A stretch of DNA of 64,000 nucleotides from JBCCGR01 sp039029195. GTDB taxonomy: Bacteria; Pseudomonadota; Alphaproteobacteria; Rhizobiales; Rhizobiaceae. This document shows, in pieces, positions 18,640 through 29,302 of the stretch. The stretch lies in NCBI GenBank assembly GCA_039029195.1, contig JBCCGR010000021.1, positions 1 through 64,000 of the forward strand, given 5' to 3'. The position numbers and the translations under genes were made by a program. Under the pieces are notes generated by a model. The model saw only the letters and a program-made list of their open reading frames with translations, was not told where the DNA came from and made no database searches. Each line of letters starts with the position of its first letter. Positions within the stretch are counted from its first letter, which is position 1.

Positions 18640-19257
18640 ATGACCATCAACAAACGTGAATTTGTCAAACTGTCGCTCGCAGGTGCTGCGATCTGCGCTC
18701 TAAGCGGACCCGCATTTGCAGTTGACGGGCTTTATGATGAGTTGCCGCTTCCGGAAAAATTTGTTGGCAAGGAAGATGCACCCGTCACGGTTGTTGAATA
18801 TGCGTCCATGACCTGTCCGCATTGCAAGAGTTTCCATGAGCGCATATACCCAAAGCTCAAGGAAAAATATGTCGACAGCGGCAAGGTGAAATTCATCATG
18901 CGGGAGTTCGCCTGGGACGACCGGGCAAAGGCAGCGTTTATGCTGGCTCGTTGCGCACCAAATGATGCCTATTTCCCAATGGTTGATGTGCTGTTTAAGC
19001 AGCAGAATGTGTGGGCAACTTCCCGCGATCCCGCTGGCGAGTTGCTCAAAATCTCCAAGTTGGCCGGGTTTACGGAAGCCTCATTCCGCGAATGCCTGAC
19101 GAATCAGAAGCTTCTCGACGGCATCAATGCCGTTAAAAACCGCGGTGAACGCAAGTTCGGTGTTAATGCCACCCCGACGCTGTTCATCAATGAAGAGCGG
19201 TTTTCTGGGGATATGACGGTGGATGGAATTTCTGCCGCCATCGACGCGCTTCTTTAA
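18640..19257 (+). CDS. DsbA family thioredoxin-like periplasmic protein
   Basis: A 205-residue exported oxidoreductase. After an N-terminal signal (MTINKREFVKLSLAG to AFA) comes a thioredoxin fold with CPHC at Cys59-Cys62, and the cis-proline loop is NATPTLFIN near the C-terminus. It probably oxidises or isomerises periplasmic thiols. The ATG at 18640 has AAAGGA seven bases upstream; a TTG five codons earlier is less likely. It lies directly upstream of smc with a 68-base gap. Confidence 0.9.
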   Translation: MTINKREFVKLSLAGAAICALSGPAFAVDGLYDELPLPEKFVGKEDAPVTVVEYASMTCPHCKSFHERIYPKLKEKYVDSGKVKFIMREFAWDDRAKAAFMLARCAPNDAYFPMVDVLFKQQNVWATSRDPAGELLKISKLAGFTEASFRECLTNQKLLDGINAVKNRGERKFGVNATPTLFINEERFSGDMTVDGISAAIDALL

Positions 19258-19325
19258 TGCTATAACCCACGTTGAATGAGGGGCTCCGGGCAATAAACCG
19301 GCTTCGCCCATCTGGAGCGGCGTGG

Positions 19326-22300
19326 ATGCAATTCAACAAGCTCCGTCTGCTCGGCTTCAAATCGTTTGTCGAGCCGACGGATTTTGCCATCGAGAAAGGT
19401 TTGACCGGCGTTGTCGGGCCAAATGGCTGCGGCAAGTCGAACCTTGTCGAGGCCCTGCGCTGGGTGATGGGAGAGAACTCCTACAAAAACATGCGCGCCT
19501 CCTCGATGGATGACGTGATCTTTTCCGGATCCGGTCACCGCCCATCACGAAACACGGCAGAAGTCGGCCTGTTTCTCGACAATTCCTCACGCACTGCACC
19601 CGCAATGTTCAATGAAGCGGATGAGTTGCAGGTCACGCGTCGCATCGAGCGTGAGTCAGGGTCAACCTACCGCATCAATGGCAAGGAAGTGAGGGCGAAG
19701 GACGTCCAACTTCTGTTTGCCGATGCTTCCACCGGCGCGCGGTCGCCATCGATGATCGGACAGGGGCGGATTGGGGAACTGATTTCCGCAAAGCCCCAAT
19801 CGCGGCGTGCACTGCTGGAAGAAGCCGCTGGTATCTCGGGTCTTCATTCACGCCGTCACGAGGCGGAACTGCGGCTCCGCGCATCAGAAACCAATCTGGA
19901 CCGTCTGGAAGATGTGATTGCCCAGATGGACAGCCAGTTGGAGAGCCTGAAACGTCAGGCTCGGCAAGCCAATCGCTTTCGAAATCTGGCTGGCGACATT
20001 CGTAAGGCAGAAGCCACACTGCTGCATCTGCGCTGGCTCGCTGCAAAGGAAGCGGAAAGTGCCACGCAGTCTTCTCTCTCGGAGGCGATCGTTAAGGTCG
20101 GTGAGCAGGGGTTGATTCAAGGAGACGCGGCCAAGGCGCAGGCGGTGATCGCCCACAAGATACCGGAATTGCGCGATGCAGAGGCAGCAGCAGCGGCCAA
20201 ACTTCAGCACCTCACCATCCAGTCCACCCAGCTTGATGAAGAGCAGCGCCGCGTTGAAGCACGCGAAACGGAACTCAAGCAGCGCGTCCAGCAATTGGAG
20301 AGTGATCTTGAGCGCGAGCGGCGACTGATTGAAGAAAATCAGGACATTTTGCTTCATCTGGAGAAAGAAGAAGCGCTGCTGAGCGCTGAAACCGGCAATG
20401 CTGGTCAAAAGGCGGAAGCAGCGAAGCAACAGGTTGAGACAACGCGTGCTGCCCTGAATGAGAGCGAAGTGCGGCAGCAATCGCTTACCAATGAGCTGGC
20501 CACGGCCAACGCCGAACGGCGTCGCGTTGAAGGTCAGATTGCTGATTTGTCGCGTCAGTTGGATCAGACCAGGCAGCAACAGCAAAAGAACGCTGCGGAA
20601 CTGGAGCAACTGGATCAGCGGATTTCACAAACATCCGACGTTTTCGCCCGGCAGCAAACGGTGGATTCTCTTGAGCAACAGCTGATCGAACTGGAAGCCG
20701 CCGTCACCCGTTCGGAAGAAGCATTGGCTAGCGCCCGGCAAGCGCAAAGTGCGGCGCGACAGCCCGTGGAGGACGCCCGTCGGGAAGTGGGGCGCATCGA
20801 AACGGAATCAAAGACACTTTCACGCATTCTAAACAGTGGGGGAGGTGATCTTTTTCCTCCGGTTGTTGAACGGATGAAGGTGCGTTCCGGTTATGAGACA
20901 GCGCTGGGGTCGGTGCTCGGCGATGATCTAGAACTTCCACTGGATGCCGCCGCACCTGCCTACTGGTCGAGCGTGGATGTCGCCGACGTTCCCGAGCTAC
21001 CGCAAGGGACGACACCGCTATCGGAGTTCGTAGAAGCCCCAACCGAATTGCGGCTGCGCCTGAGCCAGATTGGTGTTGTTGATGACGAAGTCGTCGGGCA
21101 GGACCTGTCAACAAAGCTCAAAGTTGGCCAGCGTCTTGTGGCGCGCTCCGGTGCCATGTGGCGTTGGGATGGTTTGGTGGTGAAGGCCAACGCTCCGAGC
21201 GCAGCTGCGCAACGTCTAGAGCAAAAGAACCGTCTTGCGGTTCTTGATGCGGAGGCGGTGACAGCAACAAAAGCGTTACGTGAGCAGGAAGAATTGCTGG
21301 ATGCGGCCCGCCAGGCGATGGCTCACGCAGAGGGTGGAGAACAAGCGGCTCGACAGGCCTGGCGTGATGCGCAGAAGGCGTTGAATGACGCCAATCGGCT
21401 GCTTGCAGAATCTGAGCGTCGGGTTGGCGAACTCTCCAACCGCAAGGCCGCGCTGGAAGAAGCCTCAAAACGGCTGGAAACAACGGGTGGTGAGCTCGAG
21501 ACAACGCTGGGCGACGCGCGGATATCCCATGCGGAGTTGCCGGATACGGCAAAACTTGAGAGCGAACTTCAAACGCTCGCAGCAACTGTGCTGGAACAAC
21601 GCGCTGCAGCCAATGAGGCCCGCGTGACGTTCGATGGTCTTGCTCGGGAAAACGAACTGCGCTCACAACGTCTGAGTGCAATTGGCCGCGAACGCAAGAG
21701 CTGGACGGATCGCAGGGTAAATGCCGATGTCCAGATTGCACGGCTGTCAGAACGCAAGTTGGAGACCGAACGAGAGCAGGCCGCGCTAGCAGATGCGCCT
21801 TCTGAACTGGTGCATAAAAAGCGCGAGCTCGTTGCGCTGCTCGAGAAAGCTCAATCCGAGCGGCAGGTTCAGGCGGATGCGCTGGCGCAGGCAGAAAACA
21901 ATCTGGCTGAAGCCGACAAGCTTGCGCGGGATGCGGTGGCCAATCTCGCCGACGCGAAAGAAAATGCCGCCCGCTGCGAAGAGCGGCTGAACGCGTCCAA
22001 AGAACGGAGACAAGCGGCTGAAGATCGAATCCGGGAAGATCTGGCATGCCAGCCACATGAGGCAATTTCGATTGCCGAACTTGCGGATGGAAAACCCTTA
22101 CCTGCAGAACCTGATATTGAACGCCGGTTGGAACGCCTGCGATCAGAGCGCGAGCGGTTGGGTGCAGTCAATTTACGTGCCGAAGAAGAGCAGCGCGAGA
22201 TTTCAGCTGAACGCGACAAGCTTGTCACGGAGCGCGATGATCTGATTGAGGCGATCAAGAAACTGCGTCAGGGCATTCAGTCGCTGAACCGGGAAGGTCG

Positions 22301-22784
22301 GGAACGTCTGCTGGCTGCGTTCGACCGGGTCAACGACGAGTTTAAGCGCCTTTTCACCCACCTGTTCGGCGGTGGTGAGGCTGAACTGCAATTGATTGAA
22401 TCCGACGACCCGTTGGAATCCGGTTTGGAAATACTGGCTATGCCGCCCGGTAAAAAGCCGCAGACCATGACCTTGCTTTCGGGAGGTGAGCAGGCGCTGA
22501 CGGCGCTGGCTTTGATATTTGCGGTGTTCCTGACCAACCCGGCACCGATATGCGTGCTCGATGAGGTTGATGCACCGCTGGACGATCACAATGTGGATCG
22601 GTTCTGCAATCTGATGGACGAGATGGCGGCAACCACCGACACCCGCTTCGTCCTGATCACCCACAATCCGATCACAATGGCGCGGGTGAACCGTCTGTTT
22701 GGTGTCACCATGGCGGAGCGCGGTGTGAGCCAGCTTGTTTCGGTTGATCTGGAAACGGCAGAGCGTATTCGTGACGCCGGATGA
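19326..22784 (+). CDS. smc: Chromosome segregation protein SMC
   Basis: A full-length 1152-residue SMC ATPase that organises and segregates the chromosome with ScpA/ScpB. Walker A is GPNGCGKSN (31-39). Long coiled coils (about 165-490 and 660-1000) flank a hinge around GYETALGSVLGDDLELPLDA. The C-terminal head has LLSGGEQALTALALIFA and Walker B PICVLDEVDAPLDDHN. The start MQFNKLRLLGFKSF matches the family. It is plausibly cotranscribed with the DsbA-like gene, an arrangement that recurs in rhizobia. Confidence 0.97.
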   Translation: MQFNKLRLLGFKSFVEPTDFAIEKGLTGVVGPNGCGKSNLVEALRWVMGENSYKNMRASSMDDVIFSGSGHRPSRNTAEVGLFLDNSSRTAPAMFNEADELQVTRRIERESGSTYRINGKEVRAKDVQLLFADASTGARSPSMIGQGRIGELISAKPQSRRALLEEAAGISGLHSRRHEAELRLRASETNLDRLEDVIAQMDSQLESLKRQARQANRFRNLAGDIRKAEATLLHLRWLAAKEAESATQSSLSEAIVKVGEQGLIQGDAAKAQAVIAHKIPELRDAEAAAAAKLQHLTIQSTQLDEEQRRVEARETELKQRVQQLESDLERERRLIEENQDILLHLEKEEALLSAETGNAGQKAEAAKQQVETTRAALNESEVRQQSLTNELATANAERRRVEGQIADLSRQLDQTRQQQQKNAAELEQLDQRISQTSDVFARQQTVDSLEQQLIELEAAVTRSEEALASARQAQSAARQPVEDARREVGRIETESKTLSRILNSGGGDLFPPVVERMKVRSGYETALGSVLGDDLELPLDAAAPAYWSSVDVADVPELPQGTTPLSEFVEAPTELRLRLSQIGVVDDEVVGQDLSTKLKVGQRLVARSGAMWRWDGLVVKANAPSAAAQRLEQKNRLAVLDAEAVTATKALREQEELLDAARQAMAHAEGGEQAARQAWRDAQKALNDANRLLAESERRVGELSNRKAALEEASKRLETTGGELETTLGDARISHAELPDTAKLESELQTLAATVLEQRAAANEARVTFDGLARENELRSQRLSAIGRERKSWTDRRVNADVQIARLSERKLETEREQAALADAPSELVHKKRELVALLEKAQSERQVQADALAQAENNLAEADKLARDAVANLADAKENAARCEERLNASKERRQAAEDRIREDLACQPHEAISIAELADGKPLPAEPDIERRLERLRSERERLGAVNLRAEEEQREISAERDKLVTERDDLIEAIKKLRQGIQSLNREGRERLLAAFDRVNDEFKRLFTHLFGGGEAELQLIESDDPLESGLEILAMPPGKKPQTMTLLSGGEQALTALALIFAVFLTNPAPICVLDEVDAPLDDHNVDRFCNLMDEMAATTDTRFVLITHNPITMARVNRLFGVTMAERGVSQLVSVDLETAERIRDAG

Positions 22785-22878
22785 CCTAAATTTCCGCTAA
22801 AACGATTTTAATTTCTTCTGCCCGTTGTTGTGGCCTTTCCAAACGCATATTGAACGCGAAATTGATCTTGGAGTCGCT

Positions 22879-25542
22879 ATGACCAAGTGGGTTTACACCT
22901 TTGGTGATCATCACGCCGAAGGATCGGCGAATATGAAAGACCTGCTCGGCGGCAAGGGTGCGAACCTTGCCGAAATGGCGGCGCTTGGCATTCCTGTTCC
23001 ACCGGGATTCACGATCAGCACAGATGTTTGTTCTCACTTTTTTGGAAACGCAAATTCCTACCCTGACGGACTGAGCGGCCAGGTTAGCACTGCGCTACAG
23101 AAAATCTCAGAGATGACCGGACGGGTGTTTGGCAATTTGCACAAGCCAATGCTCCTTTCAATTCGCTCAGGCAGCCGGTCGTCAATGCCCGGCATGATGG
23201 ACACGGTACTCAATCTTGGCCTCAACGATGAGACGGTTGCTGCTCTTGCTTCAGAAACGGACGATACCCGCTTCGCCTACGATACCTATCGTCGTTTCAT
23301 TCAGATGTTCAGCGACGTGGTCATGCATCTCGATCACGGTGTTTTCGAAGAAATTCTCGATGATGTGAAAGCCGATCATGGCTTTGATTTTGATACACAA
23401 CTAACCGGTGAGCACTGGATCGAGGTCGTCAGCCAGTACAAATCATTGTTTGAAGAGGAACTTGGCGAGCCGTTTCCTCAGGATCCGATGGATCAATTAT
23501 GGCGGGCAATTGGCGCGGTGTTCTCGTCCTGGAACAATGCGCGTGCCATCGCCTATCGCAGATTGCATAAGATCCCGGACGAATGGGGCACCGCCGTCAC
23601 GGTTCAGGCAATGGTGTTTGGCAATCGGGGCAATACGTCAGCCACCGGCGTGGCTTTCACACGCAACCCATCGACCGGTGAGAACACGCTCTTTGGCGAG
23701 TTTCTGCTCAATGCCCAGGGCGAAGATGTGGTTTCAGGCATCAGAACGCCACAGGAAATCACAGAAACCGCCCGCGTTGATGCTGCCTCTGACAGCCCGT
23801 CGCTTGAAAAACTCATGCCTGGTCCTTTTGAGCAGTTTCAGCAGTGCGTAACCCGTCTCGAGGCGCATTACCGTGACATGCAGGATGTGGAGTTCACCAT
23901 TGAAGACGGTAAACTCTGGCTGCTCCAGACCCGCTCCGGCAAGCGCACGATGCGGGCTGCTCTGCGCATTGCCGTTGAAATGTGCGGTGAGGGGCTGATT
24001 ACAAAACCGGACGCGGTCTCTCGCGTTGATCCTGCTGCACTGGATCAATTACTGCATCCAACCATCGCACCAGGGGCAAAGCGTGATCTCATCGGCAAGG
24101 GACTGCCGGCTTCACCGGGAGCTGCCTGTGGAGAAATCGCATTCGATCCGAAGTCGGCCGAGCAGATGAAGGCAGCGGGACATCAGGTCATTCTGGTGCG
24201 GGCAGAAACCAGCCCTGAAGATATTCAGGGCATGCACGCGGCAGATGGTATTCTGACCCTTCGCGGCGGCATGACCAGCCATGCGGCGGTGGTCGCGCGC
24301 GGCATGGGTAAGCCTTGCATTTGCGGCGCAGGAACCCTGCGGCTCGACGAGCAGATCGAGACGCTGACCGCCATGGGTCGAACCTTCAAGAAGGGCGATC
24401 TCATAACGATTGATGGCGCTGCGGGTCATATTATGGCCGGACGAGTGGCGATGGTACAGCCCGAACTCTCTGGCGATTTCGGCACCATCATGGAGTGGGC
24501 AGATGAATGCCGTACCCTTGATGTGCGAGCCAACGCTGAAACCCCCGCCGATGTTTCACAGGCCCTGTCTTTTGGTGCCGATGGCATTGGCTTGGCGCGC
24601 ACGGAGCACATGTTTTTTGAAGGGGAGCGGTTGGCTGCGATCCGCTCTTTGATTCTCGCAACAGACGATGTGAATCGCACGGACGCGTTGGATCAGTTGC
24701 AGGATTTCCAGCGACAGGACTTTGCTAAACTGTTCGCGGCATGTGCAGGCAAGCCAATCACAATTCGCTTGATCGACCCGCCTTTGCATGAGTTTTTGCC
24801 CAATGATCCCGAGACGATAGAGGAGGTTGCGGCCAAGATCGGCGTCGCGGCTGTTGATGTCGAGCAACAGACTGCCTCTCTACGGGAAACCAATCCCATG
24901 CTGGGACACCGGGGCTGCAGGCTCGCAATCAGCCATCCCGAAATTGTGGATATGCAGGCACGCGCCATCTTTCTGGGTTGGTTCGACGCCATTGATGAAG
25001 GGCGCGAGCCAGCGGGGCTGGAGATCATGATACCGCTGGTGACAGGGTCTGCCGAGCTTGCGTTCGTGCGCGAGCGGATTGACACGACAGCCAAAGCTGT
25101 GGCGCATGAATATGATCGAGCACCTGAATATCTCGTTGGTACAATGATTGAACTGCCGCGCGCCGCATTGATGGCCGGTTCAATTGCACAACAGGCCGAC
25201 TTCATTTCCTTCGGCACCAACGATTTGACCCAGACAACCTACGGCATTTCTCGGGATGATGCCGGTCAATGGCTCGGCCTTTATGAAACAAGGGGGATGC
25301 TAAAGAGCGATCCCTTCGTATCCATTGATCAGGATGGCGTTGGCGAATTGGTGAAGATCGGCAGTGAACGTGGTCGGCAGACCAAGCCTCAGCTCAAGAT
25401 CGGGATTTGCGGTGAGCATGGTGGCGACCCGGCGTCGATTGAGTTTTTCAATGGGTCGGGGCTCGATTATGTGTCGTGCTCGCCGTTTCGCATCCCGATC
25501 GCCCGTTTGGCAGCCGCGCAAGCTGCCATCGCAGACCGATAA
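22879..25542 (+). CDS. ppdK: Pyruvate, phosphate dikinase
   Basis: PPDK interconverts pyruvate, ATP and phosphate with PEP, AMP and pyrophosphate, serving gluconeogenesis or glycolysis. In order are the ATP-grasp domain (LLGGKGANLAEMA, SIRSGSRSSMPGMMDTVLNLG), the phosphohistidine domain with GGMTSHAAVVARGMGKPCICG, and the PEP-binding barrel (RTEHMFF, GICGEHGGDPAS). Length is 887 residues as expected. The ATG giving MTKWVYTFGDHHAEGS is preferred over one 18 codons upstream. Its TAA stop abuts the stop of the convergent aminotransferase gene with no base between. Confidence 0.96.
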   Translation: MTKWVYTFGDHHAEGSANMKDLLGGKGANLAEMAALGIPVPPGFTISTDVCSHFFGNANSYPDGLSGQVSTALQKISEMTGRVFGNLHKPMLLSIRSGSRSSMPGMMDTVLNLGLNDETVAALASETDDTRFAYDTYRRFIQMFSDVVMHLDHGVFEEILDDVKADHGFDFDTQLTGEHWIEVVSQYKSLFEEELGEPFPQDPMDQLWRAIGAVFSSWNNARAIAYRRLHKIPDEWGTAVTVQAMVFGNRGNTSATGVAFTRNPSTGENTLFGEFLLNAQGEDVVSGIRTPQEITETARVDAASDSPSLEKLMPGPFEQFQQCVTRLEAHYRDMQDVEFTIEDGKLWLLQTRSGKRTMRAALRIAVEMCGEGLITKPDAVSRVDPAALDQLLHPTIAPGAKRDLIGKGLPASPGAACGEIAFDPKSAEQMKAAGHQVILVRAETSPEDIQGMHAADGILTLRGGMTSHAAVVARGMGKPCICGAGTLRLDEQIETLTAMGRTFKKGDLITIDGAAGHIMAGRVAMVQPELSGDFGTIMEWADECRTLDVRANAETPADVSQALSFGADGIGLARTEHMFFEGERLAAIRSLILATDDVNRTDALDQLQDFQRQDFAKLFAACAGKPITIRLIDPPLHEFLPNDPETIEEVAAKIGVAAVDVEQQTASLRETNPMLGHRGCRLAISHPEIVDMQARAIFLGWFDAIDEGREPAGLEIMIPLVTGSAELAFVRERIDTTAKAVAHEYDRAPEYLVGTMIELPRAALMAGSIAQQADFISFGTNDLTQTTYGISRDDAGQWLGLYETRGMLKSDPFVSIDQDGVGELVKIGSERGRQTKPQLKIGICGEHGGDPASIEFFNGSGLDYVSCSPFRIPIARLAAAQAAIADR

Positions 25543-26922
25543 TCAGTCTTCATTCGCAAGCTCACCCGCGATTGTGTCCAGACCGATCTGAACGCGGTCG
25601 AAAAGCACGTTCAGCTCTTCTTCAGAAATGATCATTGGTGGGCAAATTGCGAGCGTGTCACCAATCGCGCGCAAAATCAGACCGTTGGCTTCAAGCACTT
25701 TCACAACACGAGCTCCAACTGTCATTGACGGTTCAAAGGCTTGCTTTGTAGCCTTGTCAGCGACCAGTTCAACACCGCCCATCAGCCCGGACGAACGAGC
25801 CTCGCCAACCAGTTCATGATCGGATAGCGCACTCATCCGTGCCTCAAACGTGGGTATTCTCTTGCGGACATGCCCCAAGATGTCGCGCCGTTGGTAGATC
25901 TCAATCGCCTTGACGCCGAGCGCACAGCCTAGAGGATGGCCACCATAGGTGTAGCCATGGCCAAATGTGCCGACCTTTGCCGACTGTTCTTCAAATGCAT
26001 CGACCATGTTCTGAGGCAGCATGACGCCGCCAAGAGGTGCATAAGCGGACGTCAATTGCTTGGCGACCGAAATGGTTTTTGGCGTCATGGAATGGGTTTC
26101 CGCACCCCACCAATTTCCTGTTCGGCCAAAGCCGTTGATGACCTCGTCGCTGATGAGAAAAATATCAAACTCATCAAGCACGGCCTGGATTGCTGGGAAG
26201 TATCCCTCCGGCGGCGCGATAACTCCACCTGCGCCCATCACGGGTTCGGCAATCATGGCCGCAATTGTGTCGGGGCCTTCGCGCTCGATAAGCGCCCGCA
26301 AGTTTCCTGCAAGCCGAGTCACATACTCCGCTTCGCTTTCACCATCTGCTGCGCCGCGATAGTAATGCGGACAGTCGGTGTGAAGAATGCCAGGCAGGGG
26401 TAAATCGAACTCATCATGAGTGTAGGAGAGACCGGTCATCGAAGCGGCCATCAGTGTCACTCCGTGATAGGCGCGCTGACGTGAAATAATTTTCTTCTTC
26501 TTTGTCAGCCCTCTAGCATTGTTGAAATACCAGGCGAGCTTCACCTGAGTATCGTTGGCTTCCGAACCAGACGAGGTGAAAAACACCTTTGAAATGGGAA
26601 CCGGGGAGAGTTCTTTCAGCTTCTCCGAAAGCTCAATAGCAGCTTCGGTGCCCTTGCCACCAAACTGGTGATAGTAGGGCAGGGCGCGCATCTGTTCTGT
26701 TGCGGCTTCAACCATCTCCTCATCGCCGAACCCCAATCCGGCACACCACAGGCCCGACATGCCTTCCAGATACTCTTTGCCCTGCGTGTCGTAGACAAAA
26801 ACACCCTTGCCGTGACTGAGAACCATCGGTCCGGTTTCGCGCAGCTTGTGCAGCGGTGTGTAAGGGTGAAGAACCGATTCCAGATCGCGGGTCTGAACGT
26901 TGGAAAGTGGAAGAGTGGTCAT
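25543..26922 (-). CDS. Class III (omega) aminotransferase
   Basis: A 459-residue PLP-dependent aminotransferase of the omega-amino acid:pyruvate type. The PLP lysine is in ISVAKQLTSAYAPLGGVML, with ISDEVINGFGRTGNWWG upstream and EGMSGLWCAGLGF near the N-terminus. Relatives use beta-alanine, GABA, putrescine or taurine-like amines as donors; the substrate cannot be decided here. The start chosen is MTTLPLSNVQTRDLES. It is convergent with ppdK. Confidence 0.88.
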   Translation of the reverse strand: MTTLPLSNVQTRDLESVLHPYTPLHKLRETGPMVLSHGKGVFVYDTQGKEYLEGMSGLWCAGLGFGDEEMVEAATEQMRALPYYHQFGGKGTEAAIELSEKLKELSPVPISKVFFTSSGSEANDTQVKLAWYFNNARGLTKKKKIISRQRAYHGVTLMAASMTGLSYTHDEFDLPLPGILHTDCPHYYRGAADGESEAEYVTRLAGNLRALIEREGPDTIAAMIAEPVMGAGGVIAPPEGYFPAIQAVLDEFDIFLISDEVINGFGRTGNWWGAETHSMTPKTISVAKQLTSAYAPLGGVMLPQNMVDAFEEQSAKVGTFGHGYTYGGHPLGCALGVKAIEIYQRRDILGHVRKRIPTFEARMSALSDHELVGEARSSGLMGGVELVADKATKQAFEPSMTVGARVVKVLEANGLILRAIGDTLAICPPMIISEEELNVLFDRVQIGLDTIAGELANED

Positions 26923-27040
26923 TTCAATATGCCTGAATGGAAACGCCGCGTCAGGTGCGGCGCCGCCCATTTAGACATGGGAAATCTGGACTGCCAATCG
27001 GTTTTGTTGGTTCACCGCCGCTCAGTGGGGGATATCGCCG

Positions 27041-27448
27041 TCAGTGGTGTTCTTCAGTCCAGTTTTCAGAAGCCGGTTGGAGGCTTTCCAGAATGAACGC
27101 AAAATTGTTGGCGAGGTCCACAAAACCCTCCTCAACCGCATTCGTATCCGCAACCAGAAACCCTTCCTCACCTTCGGTTTGATAGATGTAGCAGATGGAA
27201 GGTTCGTCATCGCTCAGCAGCTTGATGCAGGCGACATCGTCGCACTCAAGTGAGAAACAGTCCGCTGGCAGCGTGAACAAAAACTCGTTGCCGGACTTAA
27301 CGGCGGCCTGTTGAACAGCTTCTGAAAAATCCAGACCTTCCGCGCTACCGAGCGCCAGCATCATTTCCAACTCCACCTGTTCAATGGGTGTTTCGGAAAT
27401 GGTTGAATTGGAAGGACGGGTGATGGGGTTGAGAATGGCTTCCGGCAT
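27041..27448 (-). CDS. Conserved hypothetical acidic protein
   Basis: A 135-residue acidic protein starting MPEAILNPITRPSNSTI. It contains QVELEMMLALGSAEGLDFSEA and a beta-rich C-terminal half (CIKLLSDDEPSICYIYQTE). No signal peptide, membrane segment or catalytic motif is visible and I do not recognise a family. The internal ATG at 27448 is chosen; the longer frame covers the promoter region of the divergent ligase gene. Confidence 0.6.
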   Translation of the reverse strand: MPEAILNPITRPSNSTISETPIEQVELEMMLALGSAEGLDFSEAVQQAAVKSGNEFLFTLPADCFSLECDDVACIKLLSDDEPSICYIYQTEGEEGFLVADTNAVEEGFVDLANNFAFILESLQPASENWTEEHH

Positions 27449-27650
27449 GCAGCACTCCAAATAATCCAACGCCCCCAATGCCCAGATAGTTTGCAGATAG
27501 GGCTGTCTGCCCAGTGACCGTGGCAGGAATGCGGCAAGGGCGATTTGATCCACGACGTGTGCTTTACGAAGCCGCTTGCTTGGTCCTATATCTGGCCCAA
27601 CGAAGTTTGGGCGTAATCGCCGATATTGCTGTTTTTGGGAGAAAATACAC

Positions 27651-29279
27651 ATGCTTGGTTTGATGCAGGAATGGCCACTGCTGTGCCACAAGATGATCGA
27701 CTACGCCGCACAACAACACGGCGACCGGGAAGTGATTTCCCGATCTGTCGAAGGTCCGATTCATCGCACCAACTACCGGAATGTGCGCGACCGCGCGTTG
27801 AAGGTTGCTCAAAGGCTTGAAGAGGATGGCTTCAAACTTGGAGACCGGATTGCAACGCTCGCCTGGAACACCTGGCGGCACTTGGAATCCTGGTATGGGA
27901 TTATGGGCATCGGTGCTGTGTACCACACGCTGAACCCTCGCCTGTTTCCTGAACAGATAGCCTGGATCATGAATCATGCTGAAGACCAGGCAATCTTTGT
28001 CGATCTGACCTTTGTGCCAATTGTCGAGGCGATTGCCGACAAAGTTCCAACCTTGCGCAAGATCATCATTCTTACCGATGACGAGCACATGCCGGTCACC
28101 AAACTTGAAGGCGCGGTGTCCTATGAAAGCTGGATTGGTTCAGCGTCCGGTGATTTTGAGTGGAAAGAATTTGATGAAAACACTGCAGCCGGCATGTGTT
28201 ATACATCCGGTACGACGGGTGATCCAAAAGGTGTTGTCTATTCCCACCGCTCAAACGTTCTTCATGCTCTGATTGCCAGCCAACCGGACGCACTCAACCT
28301 GTCCAGCGGTACGCGCATCATGCCGGTGGTGCCCATGTTCCACGCCAATGCCTGGAGTGTGGCGTTTACCGCTCCGATGGTTGGTGCGACCATGATCATG
28401 CCCGGTGGAGCGATGGACGGTCCATCAATCTACGAACTGCTGGATACCGAACGCGTTAATATGACGGCAGCTGTGCCCACGGTCTGGCTCGCGCTGCTGC
28501 AATATTTGCAGGCGGAAAACAAGAAACTGCCCCATCTTGAAAAAGTGGTGATCGGCGGATCTGCCTGCCCACGCTCGATGATCGAAGCCTTCCAACGCGA
28601 CTATGGCGTCACTGTTGTTCACGCTTGGGGCATGACTGAAATGAGCCCGTTGGGAACACTCGGTTCTCTTAAGCCCGAACTGCATGAGGTTTCGGAAGAA
28701 CAGCAGCTCAATGCTCAGGAAAAACAAGGCTTTGCTCCGTTTGGCGTGGAGATGAAAATCACAAATGACGAGAACGAAGATATGCCTTGGGATGGCAAGT
28801 CCTTTGGCCGGTTGAAAGTGCGCGGTCCGGCCATATCCAAAGGCTATTATGGTGGCGCGGGCGCAGAACAATTTGATGACGACAACTACTTCGATACGGG
28901 CGATGTCGCCCACATTGATGCGCTCGGCTACATGCAAATCACCGACCGTTCAAAAGACGTCATCAAGTCGGGTGGGGAATGGATTTCATCCATCGATCTT
29001 GAAAATCTGGCCGTTGGTCATCCCGAAGTCACTGAAGCTGCCGTGATTGGCGTCGCTCATCCAAAATGGGATGAGCGCCCGCTTCTCATCATCATTCGAA
29101 ATGAAGGAAGCAGCGTCACTGGTGAAGAAATACTGAAGTTCATGGAAGGCAAGATCGCCAAGTGGTGGATGCCCGATGACGTTGCATTTGTGGATGAAAT
29201 TCCACACACCGCAACGGGCAAGATCCAGAAGATGGAGCTCCGTGAACAGTTTGCGGACTACAAACTGCCAACGGCCTGA
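27651..29279 (+). CDS. Acyl-CoA ligase (AMP-binding, DmdB-like)
   Basis: A 542-residue adenylate-forming enzyme that activates a carboxylic acid to its CoA thioester. The ATP-binding loop is YTSGTTGDPKGVVYSH, followed by AWGMTEMSPLG, YFDTGDVAHID and the C-terminal catalytic Lys in HTATGKIQKMELRE. The overall pattern resembles the alphaproteobacterial group containing DmdB (3-methylmercaptopropionate CoA ligase) and medium/long-chain acyl-CoA ligases; substrate is inferred only. The ATG at 27651 follows TTGGGAG at good distance. Confidence 0.88.
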   Translation: MLGLMQEWPLLCHKMIDYAAQQHGDREVISRSVEGPIHRTNYRNVRDRALKVAQRLEEDGFKLGDRIATLAWNTWRHLESWYGIMGIGAVYHTLNPRLFPEQIAWIMNHAEDQAIFVDLTFVPIVEAIADKVPTLRKIIILTDDEHMPVTKLEGAVSYESWIGSASGDFEWKEFDENTAAGMCYTSGTTGDPKGVVYSHRSNVLHALIASQPDALNLSSGTRIMPVVPMFHANAWSVAFTAPMVGATMIMPGGAMDGPSIYELLDTERVNMTAAVPTVWLALLQYLQAENKKLPHLEKVVIGGSACPRSMIEAFQRDYGVTVVHAWGMTEMSPLGTLGSLKPELHEVSEEQQLNAQEKQGFAPFGVEMKITNDENEDMPWDGKSFGRLKVRGPAISKGYYGGAGAEQFDDDNYFDTGDVAHIDALGYMQITDRSKDVIKSGGEWISSIDLENLAVGHPEVTEAAVIGVAHPKWDERPLLIIIRNEGSSVTGEEILKFMEGKIAKWWMPDDVAFVDEIPHTATGKIQKMELREQFADYKLPTA

Positions 29280-29302
29280 ACCAATCCCGCGGGTAAAGCA
29301 CA

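Noticed and set aside
21118..22065. 315-codon minus-strand open frame
   Set aside because: Antisense to the smc coiled coil; His/Pro/Arg-rich shadow sequence without domain features.
28050..28070. GCGCAAGATC in the acyl-CoA ligase gene as a host copy of the prophage element
   Set aside because: No GCACGT partner and no flanking stem; ordinary coding sequence.
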